Assembly (NCBI GenBank): GCA_020072585.1
Contig: JAIQGL010000015.1
Location: forward strand, 1 to 64,000
Direction of reading: 5' to 3'
DNA: 64,000 nt
From: Terriglobia bacterium
Lineage (GTDB): Bacteria; Acidobacteriota; Terriglobia; Terriglobales; Acidobacteriaceae
A model generated the notes under the pieces. The model was not told the origin of the DNA. It searched no databases and was given only the letters and a program-made list of their open reading frames with translations. Of this stretch, positions 44,008 to 54,624 are shown piece after piece. Positions within the stretch are counted from its first letter, which is position 1. Every line of letters begins with the position of its first letter. The position numbers and the translations under genes were made by a program.

Positions 44008-44772
44008 CTAAAAGCTTAATAACTGGCGCACACTATTGGCCTGCCGCTTGCTAACGATAAATTCAAGATTGTTTCCTAAGGTAATAAGCCACCGTTGGCT
44101 GCTCATGGAGCTCATTTTACGTATATGGTCTGTATTCACGAGAGCATTCCGATGAATTCGACGGAAGCTGGTATTTTGCAGGCGCATCTGCAGGGTGGCC
44201 AAGGTATGTGTTGCCTGATACTTTTTATTTGCTGTGATGATCCACACGAGTTCACCTTCGGCTTTAAAGGCAAATACCTCTGAAGCATCCAGCAACACAT
44301 ATTCGTCGCCTGTTTTGCCAACAATCTTGCGCGACCACCCTTTGGCCATAGGCTCGATAACTTCCTCGATTTTACGTAGTTGTGCGGCGATTTCGGGAGG
44401 ATTTTGCCGCAATCGGCGAGCGCGCTCCACGGCCTGGATCAGGCGGGGTTCGCCCACCGGCTTCAGGACATAGTCAATCGCCCCCGCCTCCAAGGCTGGA
44501 ATAGCATATTGGTCAAAAGCAGTAACAACCACCACAATTGGGGGACTGGGCTTTTGGTTCAAGTTGTGAATCACCTCAAAGCCACCAAGGTCAGGTAGTT
44601 GCAAATCGAGAAATACAAGGTCAGGTGAGTTCTCTTCGATAATGTGAAGAGCTGATCTGCCATTATCGGCTTCTCCGATTACGACCAGACCTTGGATTTG
44701 CTCTAATTCTTCACGCAAAACGTAACGGGCAATCTGTTCATCATCCACTATGATTGTTCTTAGCAGCAGCAT
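44008..44772 (-). CDS. LytTR-family response regulator
   Basis: The 254-residue protein has a receiver domain (about 5-122) with the acidic pair VDDE, phospho-acceptor Asp in LVFLDLQLPDLGG, and Lys in YVLKPVG. A LytTR DNA-binding domain (about 150-250) carries FRRIHRNALVNTDHIRKM. It binds DNA as a phosphorylated dimer, usually at imperfect direct repeats. It is 105 bp downstream of the histidine kinase on the same strand. Targets are unknown; the adjacent metal-efflux operon is a candidate by position. Confidence 0.93.
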   Translation of the reverse strand: MLLLRTIIVDDEQIARYVLREELEQIQGLVVIGEADNGRSALHIIEENSPDLVFLDLQLPDLGGFEVIHNLNQKPSPPIVVVVTAFDQYAIPALEAGAIDYVLKPVGEPRLIQAVERARRLRQNPPEIAAQLRKIEEVIEPMAKGWSRKIVGKTGDEYVLLDASEVFAFKAEGELVWIITANKKYQATHTLATLQMRLQNTSFRRIHRNALVNTDHIRKMSSMSSQRWLITLGNNLEFIVSKRQANSVRQLLSF

Positions 44773-44877
44773 TATTTTTCTCGCTGATTCACCTTGCCTT
44801 TATCACAGAACCCTAAAATACAAGTCAAAGAAATCCACGAAAGGGCTAGTACAGTCCATGAACGGCCAGATTGATGC

Positions 44878-46797
44878 TCAAGCGGTCTTGCGCGTCACAG
44901 CTTCATGCCCGTCACTACTTGCGGGACGACGGACGAGGGGCATTGAGAATCCTACGATGGTGTGACCATCTTGTGACGAGATGTATAGTTCAGTATCAAA
45001 GCCAAAACAAAGCACGAGACGACGCCGTACATTGGCTAAGCCGACTCCATCTGTGTTGCCGTTCCGCGATACTGTGCTGAACTCTCCTCCCGTGTTTACT
45101 ACCCGAATGTTTACGTGGTTGTTCTCAGACCATATATTCAAGCTGACAAAGCCTTTTGCAGAATGGGGGGCAACTCCGTGTTTGACCGCATTTTCAACCA
45201 GTGGCTGAATGGACAATACTGGAATCTCAGCCTTAAGCAGGTCATCGGGAACCTGGATCTTGGTTGTCAGTCTCGAGCCAAGCCGCAAGCTTTCAATCTC
45301 AAGATATGCTTTAACAATCTTAAGTTCTTCCTCCAGAGTGATGAAGGTCCGGTCAGAGCGAAGGAAATAGCGAAAAATGTCAGCCAGATTCAAGACAAGG
45401 CGTCTTGCCTCGGTATTCTCGCGAGAGATGGTTCCATAAAGAGTGTTAAAAGAATTGAAAAGAAAATGAGGATTAATTTGTGCCTGGAGAGCTCTTAATT
45501 CGGCCTTTGATGCGAGAGCCTGCATTTCAAGATGGCGTCTGCGCTCCACCTGCACTTCAATGGTTTTTCCAAAGCGTGCCAACAAAGCGATATCCTCACT
45601 GAGATACTGGCGTCCGCCACGACGCGGTCCCAACAACAGCAAGCGGGCGTCGCCTCTGGAGAAGCGCAATGGCAGAACTGCTTCGGCCCATGAATGCGAA
45701 ATAAACGTTTGTGTGCGGTCTTTTTCGAGAAGGGCAACAGGTGCCGGAAGGTTCTCAAGATCGCCGGCCCGTAGGCGGTCCTGAACGCGGCTGAACTGAC
45801 ATTCGAAATAGCTCTCAATTGTCTGATGGGCATGGTTAAGGTATTGCTCTTCCGTATGCTCGCCCGTCAGAGGGTAACGTAATGCTTCCAAAACCGGTTC
45901 AATTCGGGGACGGCGAAACAGAAGCCGGGTACATATCTGTTCAATGAGACTGGAGAGTTTTGTAAAGACAATCAGAACAGTGCAAACACCAATGAATGTT
46001 AGTGCTGCCTCAAACTGATTACCAGCAACTCGCTCAATAAAGTGAAAGCCCGATTCCAGAACGAAGCCCAAGAGTACTAATCCTGAGGCCACGATACTTC
46101 TGATCGCAAACCTGAGAAATGCATCCAATAGCAGAAAACGGTAATCGATGAGAAGTAGAAAAAGCGAGAGTGGAACCCCCGCATGATGAAAATGGCCGAC
46201 TTTACTATCAAAGTAGACAAAAGCAACGGAGAAAAGCAAAACACACATGGCTGCAGCAAAACGCACCAAGATCCAGCGCTGCGCAGGCCACCGCCACGAA
46301 TCCAGTGCTATCGCAACAACAGTAAGTACACCAAACCCAACCGTGACCAGGGCCAATGCGGCACGGTGCGGCGAACTGACATTATTGAAATGGGTCCACA
46401 AGTGTAAACAAGCACCGGTAGCGGCTATCATGTAGCCGATATGCCATAGATATGCGTGCCGATGTTCAAGCCAGATATGGAGCAGAACTGCTGCTAGAAA
46501 TGTAAGGGCAGAAAAGCTGATCACGTGAAGAATGTGAACTGCAATATTTTCCTGGAGCCCTGGTGCAAGCACCACTAAATCCCCTATGTTCCAAAGCAGT
46601 GCCAGGGCTGCAGCACAGGCTGACATGCGGCTGCGGCTTCGTCTGGAACGCCGCCAATCCAGAAAGAAGAGGTATAGGAGAATGCTGAAGATTGCAACCC
46701 CTGTGCAATGCCCGAGGGTGTTACCGAGAATGGGGCCCCACATCTTCATAAGGTCGCCGAATAATATCTTCTTAAAATGGAACTTATTGCAATCCAT
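44878..46797 (-). CDS. LytS/YehU-type sensor histidine kinase
   Basis: This protein of about 639 residues has seven or more N-terminal transmembrane helices (about 25-300), a linker resembling a degenerate GAF domain, and a His_kinase domain: ALQAQINPHFLFNSFNTLYG with the phospho-accepting His near 440, then IQPLVENAVKHG (N box) and GVGLANVRRRL (G box). It pairs with the LytTR regulator next to it. No ribosome site marks the start; ATG 46797 is used, and ATG 46749 (MKMWGPIL) is an equally possible start just before helix 1. The ligand is unknown. Confidence 0.9.
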   Translation of the reverse strand: MDCNKFHFKKILFGDLMKMWGPILGNTLGHCTGVAIFSILLYLFFLDWRRSRRSRSRMSACAAALALLWNIGDLVVLAPGLQENIAVHILHVISFSALTFLAAVLLHIWLEHRHAYLWHIGYMIAATGACLHLWTHFNNVSSPHRAALALVTVGFGVLTVVAIALDSWRWPAQRWILVRFAAAMCVLLFSVAFVYFDSKVGHFHHAGVPLSLFLLLIDYRFLLLDAFLRFAIRSIVASGLVLLGFVLESGFHFIERVAGNQFEAALTFIGVCTVLIVFTKLSSLIEQICTRLLFRRPRIEPVLEALRYPLTGEHTEEQYLNHAHQTIESYFECQFSRVQDRLRAGDLENLPAPVALLEKDRTQTFISHSWAEAVLPLRFSRGDARLLLLGPRRGGRQYLSEDIALLARFGKTIEVQVERRRHLEMQALASKAELRALQAQINPHFLFNSFNTLYGTISRENTEARRLVLNLADIFRYFLRSDRTFITLEEELKIVKAYLEIESLRLGSRLTTKIQVPDDLLKAEIPVLSIQPLVENAVKHGVAPHSAKGFVSLNIWSENNHVNIRVVNTGGEFSTVSRNGNTDGVGLANVRRRLVLCFGFDTELYISSQDGHTIVGFSMPLVRRPASSDGHEAVTRKTA

Positions 46798-47466
46798 GTG
46801 CAATCATTTACGATTATGAAAATAGAACTAGAGCTACCAAAATGAAACAACTACTACTGGTCGTTGAAGGTCTCCGTCAGACAGTTCCCAGCGCGCAGGA
46901 AGGAACTGGAGCCAGAACTGGCAGGTCATTGCCCGTTCGCCGGTGAGAATGGTCCATTCATTCGCTATGAGAGTGCACTAGATAACAAAGTAGTAAATGC
47001 CGGGTAATCCGATGTGCAACGCAGTTCTCTGGGAGAACATCTTTCAAGCGAGATTGGCGAAGCCTAATCCAACATACCGTCAGGCATCATGAATGCGCTG
47101 CATAGTTCCCTGCCGGAGAATTTAGTAACTCTGAGGAGCCACCGCTGGACTGACAATCCCAATTTGGTTCCATTGCCTCTGGGTGATCCCATGGGTCTTA
47201 GGGTCAGCGAGAGAAGGGCTTTTCTGCTGGTATGGAAGACGGGAATCCAGAAAAGTAGGCCGGGCCGCTCTCGGAAAGCGATCCTGCATGCGCAAGCGCT
47301 TTCGAATTGACTTAACGGACACCATCAGTCTAGTATGAGCACCGCTAGTCTCTGCCCGAAGAGCTGACGTCCTTATCCCAAAGCGGTGCGTTCAGCTTCC
47401 TGCATGTGTCTCGCGTTTTACCCGGCCCAATTACATCTGTCAACAATCTTGCCTGGAGATGTGTAT
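46798..47466. other. 669-bp divergent gap, no convincing gene
   Basis: The region separates the histidine kinase (minus) from the M36 protease (plus). A 73-codon plus frame at 47089-47310 and its antisense partner have no ribosome site or recognisable features. I see no CRP/FNR-like box, no tRNA and no repeat here. Confidence 0.4.
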
Positions 47467-50400
47467 ATGAAAATGCGCCGCCTCATCGCTTGTTTTGCTC
47501 TCATTGCTTTCGTCTTTGCAGGCAGCCTGATCGCTAAAGACCGGCCCAACTACGATGCGCTGGCAAACAGCCCTGAATCGAAGGACCTCTCCGCTGACGC
47601 AAAGGAGAAAGCCGGGAAACTGGTGAAGCATGGAACGATAATGCAAATGGAGAAGCGTCTTGGTGTTCCAAACTTCCTATTTGCCAGTCAAGAAGCGGCG
47701 CACAACAAAGGCGAGAGAACTGGCACAGTTCCGGAAGAGGCCGCTGCGCGCGGACACATGGCCAAGTTTGCCTCGCTATACCAGCTTGACGAATATGATC
47801 TGGCCACGGCTGAGGTCAAAGGGATACACAACACCGGCAGAGGAGCTGTCATAGTCCAGCTTCGGCAGAGGATTGATGGAGTAGAGGTCTTTCGGGATGA
47901 GATGAAGATCGTTATGAACCAGCAGTTGGACATGGTGGCGATGTCCGGCTATATTCCGACCTGGACAAAGAACCGCACGGGCGCCTTCACGCTGGCCCCC
48001 GATCAAGCTATCGCCTTGGCATTCCAGGATCTTACCGATGCCGAGATTGATAGTTCATCCCTCGAGTGGCGCGAGACCCGCGACGAATTCGATTTCTTTG
48101 CGCTAAATGCACAGACTGAAAGCGGAATCAACCTGCACATGGTGGAGCCCAGCCGGGTCAAGAAGGTAATGTTTGACCTGCCGGAGGGATTGGAGCCCGC
48201 CTACTATCTTGAACTGAATGTCAGCTCACCAGAGAGCACAGACTCTGACTTCTATGCATATGTGATTTCGGCGGTGGATGGAAAACTCCTTTTCCGCAAC
48301 AATCTGACTTCCCAGGATTCATTCGGCTATCGCGTTTGGGCTGATTCAAGCGGAAAATTTATTCCCTTCGACGGACCACAAGGCACTACCGGGACTCCTC
48401 ATCCCACAGGGCTGCCCGATGGTTTCCAGGCCGAATTTGTATCTCCGCAACTCGTCACTTTGCAGAACAGTCCATTCAGCAAGAATGATCCATGGCTTCC
48501 GCCTGGGGCGACGCAAACCATTGGGAACAACGTGGAGGCTTACGCTGATCTGGTGACTCCAGATGGCTTTACGGCCGCCGGCGACTTTCATGCGGATGTG
48601 ACAAGCCCCAACACCTTTGACTACACCTACAACACCGGATTGGGCCCACAGACGAGTCTGAACCAGCAAAAAGCCGCAATCGTGCAGCTTTTCTTCATGA
48701 ACAATTTCTTACATGACTGGTATTACGATTCTGGCTTTGACGAAGCTGCCGGCAACGCGCAAACCTCCAACTTTGGCCGTGGCGGCCGGGAAAATGACAG
48801 TATCAGGGCCGAAGGGCAGGATTTCAGCGGTCGCAACAACGCCAACATGTCAACGCCCGCCGATGGCGGAAGACCGCGCATGCAGATGTTTATATTTAAC
48901 GGTAACGCCGCACATACACTTACCGTGAACTCTCCCACAGCGATCGCCCGGAATTTCTCGAATGGCACCGCTGCCTTTGGCCCCCAGGCGTTTGACACAA
49001 CGGCGCCCGTTGTCCAGGCAAATCCGCCGGACGGTTGCGCAGCATTGACCAATGCATCCGAAGTTGCGGGGAAGATCGCATTTGTAGACCGTGGCACCTG
49101 TAATTTCAACGTCAAGGTACAGAATGCGCAGTTGGCCGGCGCAGTGGGCGCGATCGTGGCCAACGTGGATATATCAACTGATCCAGAGATTGCGCCGGCG
49201 ATGGGTGGCACAGCGACCATCCCCGTTACCATCGGGGCCCTTTCCCTGGGTTTTTCCGATGGCAATCTCTTCCGCGCAAATTTTGGCAACGGAATTGTGG
49301 TCCGTCTGTTTCGCGAGGTTGCCATTGATCGTGACGGTACCATTGACAACCAGGTAATCGCTCACGAATGGGGCCACTACATCAGCAACCGCTTGATTGG
49401 CAATGCCAGTGGATTGAACACCAATATGTCAAGAGGCATGGGCGAGGGATGGGGCGACTTCCATGCCATGCTGCTCACGGTACGCGAGGAAGACGCGTTG
49501 GTTGCCTCAAATACGAATTACAACGGTGTTTACGGCATCGCCGGATACGTAACGTCCGGTGGAGGAAACAACGGCTATTATTTCGGCATTCGGCGTGTGC
49601 CCTATTCAACGGACATGACGAAGGACCCGCTTACGTTCAAGCACATCTCCAACGGGGTGCCAATATCCGGCGCACCGATTTCATTCGGCGCGAATGGAGC
49701 AAACAATGCCGAGGTCCACAACACCGGTGAAGTGTGGGCCACAATGTTGTGGGAATGCTATGCGGCCCTGCTGCGGGATACGCTGGGGTCCTCTCCACGC
49801 CTGACCTTCACAGAAGCTCAGGACAGGATGAAGGACTACCTGGTGGCGGCCTATAAGCTGACACCTAATTCACCCACATTCCTTGAGTCACGCGATGCGC
49901 TGCTGGCCGCAGCATTCGCCAATGATCCAACGGACTTTATTCTCTTTGCCAAGGCATTTGCGAAACGCGGGGCGGGAATCCGGGCTGTGTCTCCTGACCG
50001 TTTCTCGGCGACAAACTCTCCCGGCCTGGTGGAAAGCTTTGTCAGTGGCAATGACATCGAGTTTGCCAGCGCGTCACTGACCGATGGATTCAATGGCTGC
50101 GACCGTGATGGTGTCCTCGACAACGGTGAAACCGGGGTCCTCTCCATCACCGTGGAGAATTCCGGCACGGGTTTGTTGAGCGCAACCACAGCGACCATTA
50201 CCTCGACGAATCCCAATGTGAGCTTTCCCAAAGGGAATGTATTTCACTTTGTTGCCACCAAACCATTTGATACAACCACGGGACAGATTCCCATTCACCT
50301 TGAAGGCGCATCCGGCATCCAGATACTCGATTTCAAGATTGAGTTGAACGATCCGGATCTGGCGCTGGGACCGCCGCCCGCGAGCACCTTGACGGTACGC

Positions 50401-51801
50401 GGTAACTATGACGTGGTTCCGAACCAGTCCTCCTCTGATGACGTGGAAAGCCCATCCTCCCCCTGGACTACCACCGGAACAACCGCCAACCGCTGGACTC
50501 GCAGCGAAATCACCGCCGGTGACCACCGGTGGCTGGGACCGGACCCGGGAATAACTTCTGATCAGTCACTTATTTCTCCCACCTTGCAGGTAGGAACTGA
50601 CCCATTCAGCTTTACCTTTACCAACCGTTTTGGGTTTGAATTCACGGGCACAACCTTCTTTGACGGCGGAGTCATAGAAATCAGTACCGATGGTGGAACA
50701 ACGTGGACCGACATCGGGAACCTTGCTTCACCTGCATACAACGGCACGCTCGTCGCCAACGGCACGAACCCGCTGCGGGGACGCAAGGCATACGTCGGCA
50801 ATCAGACGACGCAGGTTCCCGTAACCGTGTCGCTGGGAACTACCTTTGCCAATCAGGCAGTCAAAGTCCGCTTCCGTACAGGAACGGATGTCGCAGGGAG
50901 CGGATTCGGATGGGAAATCGACAATCTCAGCTTCAGCGGCATTACCAATACTCCGTTCCCGGTCCTTGTGCCGGATCGTGGGCTCTGCATCGCCGTTACA
51001 AAGACGACGCTTGCCACTTCCGGCACCCCGTCGATCTACGGACAAGCTGTAACGTTTAGTTCTCTGGTTAGTGCCAACAATCCCAGTGAGGGCGTACCCA
51101 CCGGGACAATCGCTTTCCGCGAAGGACCCGCCACGTTGGGGATGGCTGCACTCGATGGAACCGGTAATGCCAGCTTCAGCACTTCGATTCTGGCTGCCGG
51201 ATTGCACCCAGTGCAGGCCTTCTATGGCGCCGATTCCTTCTTCAAATCGAGCTCATCACCGGTTATCACGCAGGTCGTCAACCAGGCTACAACGACTACA
51301 TCTCTTTCCTCATCGCCAAATCCATCCCGCCGTGGTGATAGTGTCACTTTCCTTGCAACTGTGGTTTCCCAATTTGGAGGAGCGGTGAGCGGCACGGTGC
51401 AGTTCATACAGGTAAGAGAAGAAGATGATGATCGTGCCGGTGACGGAGATGGAGACAAGAGACTGGACAGGGAGAAGAGCAACAAGAACACAGGAAACGA
51501 TGACAACGATCAGACCTTGCTGGGCGTGGCTACTGTGGACAGCTCGGGCCATGCAACATTTACGACATCGAACCTTAAAACCGGCAGGCATCTGGTCATC
51601 GCCATTTATTCGGGAGACAGCAACCTGACGGGAAGCACGTCATCCGTGGTCAGGCAACTGGTTAAGGGGAAGGGGGAAAAGTCGAGTTCCGTTCTTACTA
51701 TCTCCCCAGCTCCTGCACAGCGCGGAAAGGTTGTTAGCTCTATGCAGCTGTGGCTCCTGCGCAGATCGAAAATTCCATTCGGAGCCAGCTTTGCGGGATA
51801 A
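47467..51801 (+). CDS. Secreted M36 (fungalysin-type) metalloprotease with PA and Ig-like domains
   Basis: This 1444-residue exported protein has a signal peptide (residues 1-24), an FTP/PepSY-type propeptide region (about 50-290), and an M36 catalytic domain with AHEWGHYISN (zinc motif HExxH, His near 633) and the later Glu in GMGEGWGDFH. A PA domain is inserted at about 520-600 (ASEVAGKIAFVDRGTCNF). After it come a CARDB/jelly-roll-like region and two bacterial Ig-like repeats (about 1175-1390). A third Ig repeat starts (SSVLTISPAPAQRGKVV) but breaks off after 17 residues, so the C-terminus looks truncated. The second repeat carries an acidic insert, EEDDDRAGDGDGD, possibly calcium-binding. 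Confidence 0.9.
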   Translation: MKMRRLIACFALIAFVFAGSLIAKDRPNYDALANSPESKDLSADAKEKAGKLVKHGTIMQMEKRLGVPNFLFASQEAAHNKGERTGTVPEEAAARGHMAKFASLYQLDEYDLATAEVKGIHNTGRGAVIVQLRQRIDGVEVFRDEMKIVMNQQLDMVAMSGYIPTWTKNRTGAFTLAPDQAIALAFQDLTDAEIDSSSLEWRETRDEFDFFALNAQTESGINLHMVEPSRVKKVMFDLPEGLEPAYYLELNVSSPESTDSDFYAYVISAVDGKLLFRNNLTSQDSFGYRVWADSSGKFIPFDGPQGTTGTPHPTGLPDGFQAEFVSPQLVTLQNSPFSKNDPWLPPGATQTIGNNVEAYADLVTPDGFTAAGDFHADVTSPNTFDYTYNTGLGPQTSLNQQKAAIVQLFFMNNFLHDWYYDSGFDEAAGNAQTSNFGRGGRENDSIRAEGQDFSGRNNANMSTPADGGRPRMQMFIFNGNAAHTLTVNSPTAIARNFSNGTAAFGPQAFDTTAPVVQANPPDGCAALTNASEVAGKIAFVDRGTCNFNVKVQNAQLAGAVGAIVANVDISTDPEIAPAMGGTATIPVTIGALSLGFSDGNLFRANFGNGIVVRLFREVAIDRDGTIDNQVIAHEWGHYISNRLIGNASGLNTNMSRGMGEGWGDFHAMLLTVREEDALVASNTNYNGVYGIAGYVTSGGGNNGYYFGIRRVPYSTDMTKDPLTFKHISNGVPISGAPISFGANGANNAEVHNTGEVWATMLWECYAALLRDTLGSSPRLTFTEAQDRMKDYLVAAYKLTPNSPTFLESRDALLAAAFANDPTDFILFAKAFAKRGAGIRAVSPDRFSATNSPGLVESFVSGNDIEFASASLTDGFNGCDRDGVLDNGETGVLSITVENSGTGLLSATTATITSTNPNVSFPKGNVFHFVATKPFDTTTGQIPIHLEGASGIQILDFKIELNDPDLALGPPPASTLTVRGNYDVVPNQSSSDDVESPSSPWTTTGTTANRWTRSEITAGDHRWLGPDPGITSDQSLISPTLQVGTDPFSFTFTNRFGFEFTGTTFFDGGVIEISTDGGTTWTDIGNLASPAYNGTLVANGTNPLRGRKAYVGNQTTQVPVTVSLGTTFANQAVKVRFRTGTDVAGSGFGWEIDNLSFSGITNTPFPVLVPDRGLCIAVTKTTLATSGTPSIYGQAVTFSSLVSANNPSEGVPTGTIAFREGPATLGMAALDGTGNASFSTSILAAGLHPVQAFYGADSFFKSSSSPVITQVVNQATTTTSLSSSPNPSRRGDSVTFLATVVSQFGGAVSGTVQFIQVREEDDDRAGDGDGDKRLDREKSNKNTGNDDNDQTLLGVATVDSSGHATFTTSNLKTGRHLVIAIYSGDSNLTGSTSSVVRQLVKGKGEKSSSVLTISPAPAQRGKVVSSMQLWLLRRSKIPFGASFAG

Positions 51802-51965
51802 GTGACAAGAGTCCGATCTGGGGATGACTGCCATTTGGAAAAACCTGCTGACGGGGGTGTTTGTCGAGTAACCCAGCCTTTGTCTCTCCCTGACTCGCGG
51901 ACACTCCCCCTTCCGCCTATAAGTCGCTGCCTGCGGTATCCAGCTATTGCCGAATCACCGGGATA

Positions 51966-51981
51966 CGTGACGGCGGTCACG
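51966..51981. promoter_or_regulatory. CRP/FNR-family-like box 6
   Basis: The sequence CGTGACGGCGGTCACG matches the inner GTGA-N6-TCAC and is a palindrome itself. A TACATC hexamer is centred 31 bp downstream. The next gene (52177) starts about 200 bp away, so either the leader is long or the site serves something else. The gap 51802-52176 holds no other convincing gene. Confidence 0.5.
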
Positions 51982-52176
51982 GAAGTTCAGGGATATTTTC
52001 CTACATCATGCAACCAATCGAAGGAGTCAGCCGCATCTAGGAACAAGGAAGAATCTCTCGCAAGCACATTGCGCCGACTAGGTATCCAGCTCGGCGATAT
52101 CGTCTCGTGATATGGCCATATCGGTCTGTGACAACTCAGTCCCGACAACGGCCGACTTCTCATCCATGGAGGTTTT

Positions 52177-52752
52177 ATGTCATCACGATTTGCGGAGAAC
52201 GCAATAGAAAATGAGACCATCCCCGTTGGCACCATGAGGAAGGTCGTAAGCGTGATATTGCTGTTTTTGGGGATTGTCCTCATTTATGAAACGCTGTTAC
52301 TAGCGATTGCCATGGTGTTGGCATCGCCGGGCTATTTTCAGATCGGTTCGTATGTATACGACGCTTCTGAGGGTTGGAACTGGGGTTCTATTCTCCTTTT
52401 CTCAGTTATTGGCATTGGGCTGTTACTCTCTGGCGCAAAACTTTGGGGCAGGTGGCGGCTGCCTGCGGGAATCCTCCTGGTGATCATGAGTTTGTGGACG
52501 ATTACGCAAGCACTTCATTACCGAGTCCTCTCTCAGCAGCCTGGAGGCAGCGAGTTCAACCGAACGTGGGCGGCCCGGACAGCGGCGGCTTATGCAGTTG
52601 TGATCGCTGTGACCCTGCTGGCCGGCATCGCGTTGGTTGTTGCTGGACGGCGTCGACATCCTTCCCCCGCCTCTCTGCCTGCGCCTTCAACTGGAGCGAG
52701 CGCAATCGGCCCTGAGACGACATCGGCCATCAAGACGAAGAAGGCCTCATGA
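52177..52752 (+). CDS. Four-helix membrane protein of unknown function
   Basis: The 191-residue protein has four hydrophobic segments (about 20-45, 68-85, 93-110 and 132-155) and a Pro/Ser/Thr-rich cytoplasmic-like tail. A GGAGGTTTT ribosome site directly precedes ATG 52177. I do not recognise the family. The CRP/FNR-like box 200 bp upstream and the stress genes downstream suggest a membrane stress protein. Confidence 0.7.
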   Translation: MSSRFAENAIENETIPVGTMRKVVSVILLFLGIVLIYETLLLAIAMVLASPGYFQIGSYVYDASEGWNWGSILLFSVIGIGLLLSGAKLWGRWRLPAGILLVIMSLWTITQALHYRVLSQQPGGSEFNRTWAARTAAAYAVVIAVTLLAGIALVVAGRRRHPSPASLPAPSTGASAIGPETTSAIKTKKAS

Positions 52753-52858
52753 GGATGACAGCGTGAACAACGCTTGTACCGGGAAATCGTGCTCGACTTG
52801 TGGCGCAAGAGACAAAGTGACAGCCAAAATGTGCAAGCCGGCACTCGCAACCAGCGCG

Positions 52859-53404
52859 TCAGCTCGGATTTGGCACCTTAAGGACAGCTTCAGGTGGCTT
52901 CGGGGGCGGAGTGATAGGCTCGAAGCTGGATTTTATGTATTCGTCCGCATTCGTTTCGTAGCAAGGCAGAGGACTACGTTTGCGATCCAGATCCTCTCTG
53001 GGCACATTGCGAGAATAGATCAATGGTTCATGACGATCGGGCTGGCTCCGCGCTGTTAGCTGCGCGATGGTCTGGTCGCAATTCTGGTCTCGCCAGGCTG
53101 AGACCTCGTGAACCACTGAGTAATCAAAGCCGGATTCCGAGAGCCGCGGTTCATACGGCAGGAAGGTGAAGACGAGCTTGATGAGACTCCACTCATCGCG
53201 GCCAACCTCCGTTTCGGCAACGAACACCTCAGCGCTTTTGAAGAACGAAGAGCGCGGGAGAGATATAGCTACGGCAACGAGACGCACTCGTATGGGAGCT
53301 TTCTTGGGAGGATAGGACCAACGGAGCTGCCCTTCGGCCCGCCTACCTGAACCGCCAATACAAGTAGCGGCCAGGAAAAACAGGGCTGTAGTCCATTTCT
53401 TCAT
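52859..53404 (-). CDS. Exported hypothetical protein
   Basis: The 181-residue product starts with a signal peptide (KKWTTALFFLAATCIGGSGRRAEG). The mature part contains a KVELASSF-like beta-rich region with DEWSLIKLVFTFLPYEPRL and ends in a Pro-rich tail (PITPPPKPPEAVLKV). The Cys in LAATCIGG is not in a good lipobox. I do not recognise the family. Start 53404 is the Met before the basic signal-peptide residues; no strong ribosome site marks it. It lies alone on the minus strand. Confidence 0.6.
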   Translation of the reverse strand: MKKWTTALFFLAATCIGGSGRRAEGQLRWSYPPKKAPIRVRLVAVAISLPRSSFFKSAEVFVAETEVGRDEWSLIKLVFTFLPYEPRLSESGFDYSVVHEVSAWRDQNCDQTIAQLTARSQPDRHEPLIYSRNVPREDLDRKRSPLPCYETNADEYIKSSFEPITPPPKPPEAVLKVPNPS

Positions 53405-53848
53405 CCTGATGCTAATCACGCTCTGCTCTCTTGGCTTACGATATAAGCACTGAGCTTCATGCGCAACCCAGAAATAGTTCCAACGGCGATCGACCTTCCT
53501 CTGGGATGCTCTTGAACAGACTATGGAAACTTGCGAATGGGTTGCCCGGCGGCAACTCCGGAGAGAGCGCGACCGTGAAAAGAAGCGCCGGAGTACTAAG
53601 TGATGCTTCTTAATTTCGTTGGTCGGCCCGGGCAGAAAATTTTAGAACTTTCGTGCAAGCCCATGCTGTTCCAGCCGTCCCCCCGACGGATTTGAACCCG
53701 TGCTAACCCGCGCCATGAAGGACCTTCTCTCGGGCTTCTGAGCGCAAAGGCACAGGCTAGCTATGGCGCATCCTTTCCTTTACTGCACCCCCTGCACAAT
53801 TTGTGAACATTTTTTCTGCTCTATCCCATTGGTATGCGTGCTGGACAC
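53405..53848. other. 444-bp gap with a tRNA T-arm-like remnant
   Basis: On the minus strand near 53684-53704 there is CACGGGTTCAAATCCGT, like a tRNA T-arm with a GTTCAAAT loop, but only four stem pairs form and I cannot fold a matching acceptor stem or anticodon arm around it. It may be a decayed tRNA end or chance. No open frame with a ribosome site is seen here. Confidence 0.3.
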
Positions 53849-54502
53849 TCAGGCGGCAATCCGCAAATCATCTTCGACTTCTGTGACACCTGGAGCGGAC
53901 CACGCTGCACGCTCCGCCTCATCGCGCTCCGCCCAGGAGCGCACCTCTCCTCGCAGGATCACCTTGGCGCCGCGGACATCGACCTGAATCTTTTGTGCGT
54001 CCAACTCGGCAGCACGCTGCATGGCATTCTCGATTTTGGTTTTCACCGCCGAAGGAGTGACTATCGGTTTAACTTTAATGTGGTTCGTAATACCCTTCAC
54101 GCCGGCCAGATTGCGAACGGCATTCTCAACCTCGGCCTGCTGATGTTTGTAATCTACGATACCCTTCAGAATGATCCAGCCGTTCTCGACATGGACCTGG
54201 ATGCGCTCTTCGGGCACAAGAACATCCCACTTAAGCGCATTCAGCACCGCTCGGGCGATGTCTTCATCGCTTCGCTGATATGACGAGGCCAGTTCGACCT
54301 TCATCTCATCGACAACAACCCTTACTCCTCCGACACGCTGGGCGGCACGAACAGCCGACCACTTTTCAGCATAGCTCTTTACTTTTCCGGCAAGAGTTAC
54401 GATTCCATCATTCGCGGTGACTCCAATTTCCGCAGGGTCGACAGCAGGCTCAAATTGAAGTTCATCTAACACATCGCGCTGAAGTTGAATATTCGTTTTC
54501 AT
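53849..54502 (-). CDS. Triple BON-domain protein
   Basis: The 217-residue protein consists of three BON domains (about 5-70, 78-145 and 150-215), each with the VxLxGxV...A....AxxVxGVxxVxN pattern (for example [42 protein letters not shown]). There is no signal peptide, unlike periplasmic OsmY, so it is likely cytosolic. BON proteins bind membranes or polymers and are common in osmotic and starvation stress. An AAAGGAGATTGAC ribosome site precedes ATG 54502, and a CRP/FNR-like box lies 130 bp upstream. Confidence 0.88.
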   Translation of the reverse strand: MKTNIQLQRDVLDELQFEPAVDPAEIGVTANDGIVTLAGKVKSYAEKWSAVRAAQRVGGVRVVVDEMKVELASSYQRSDEDIARAVLNALKWDVLVPEERIQVHVENGWIILKGIVDYKHQQAEVENAVRNLAGVKGITNHIKVKPIVTPSAVKTKIENAMQRAAELDAQKIQVDVRGAKVILRGEVRSWAERDEAERAAWSAPGVTEVEDDLRIAA

Positions 54503-54624
54503 GTCAATCTCCTTTTCGGGTGGCTGGGTCGCGCAAGGACAGGAGCGGCGCCCTCCAAACTGCTGCGTTGCAGGGCTTACGAGTTACTTCAATATTCATC
54601 TTCTGCGTGACCGAGGTCCCCCGC

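Noticed and set aside
47089-47310. 73-codon plus frame in the kinase-protease gap
   Set aside because: No ribosome site, no motif, and an overlapping antisense frame of similar length.
53684-53780. Possible tRNA on the minus strand (T-arm-like GTTCAAAT)
   Set aside because: Only four T-stem pairs form, and I could not build a matching acceptor stem, D arm or anticodon arm.
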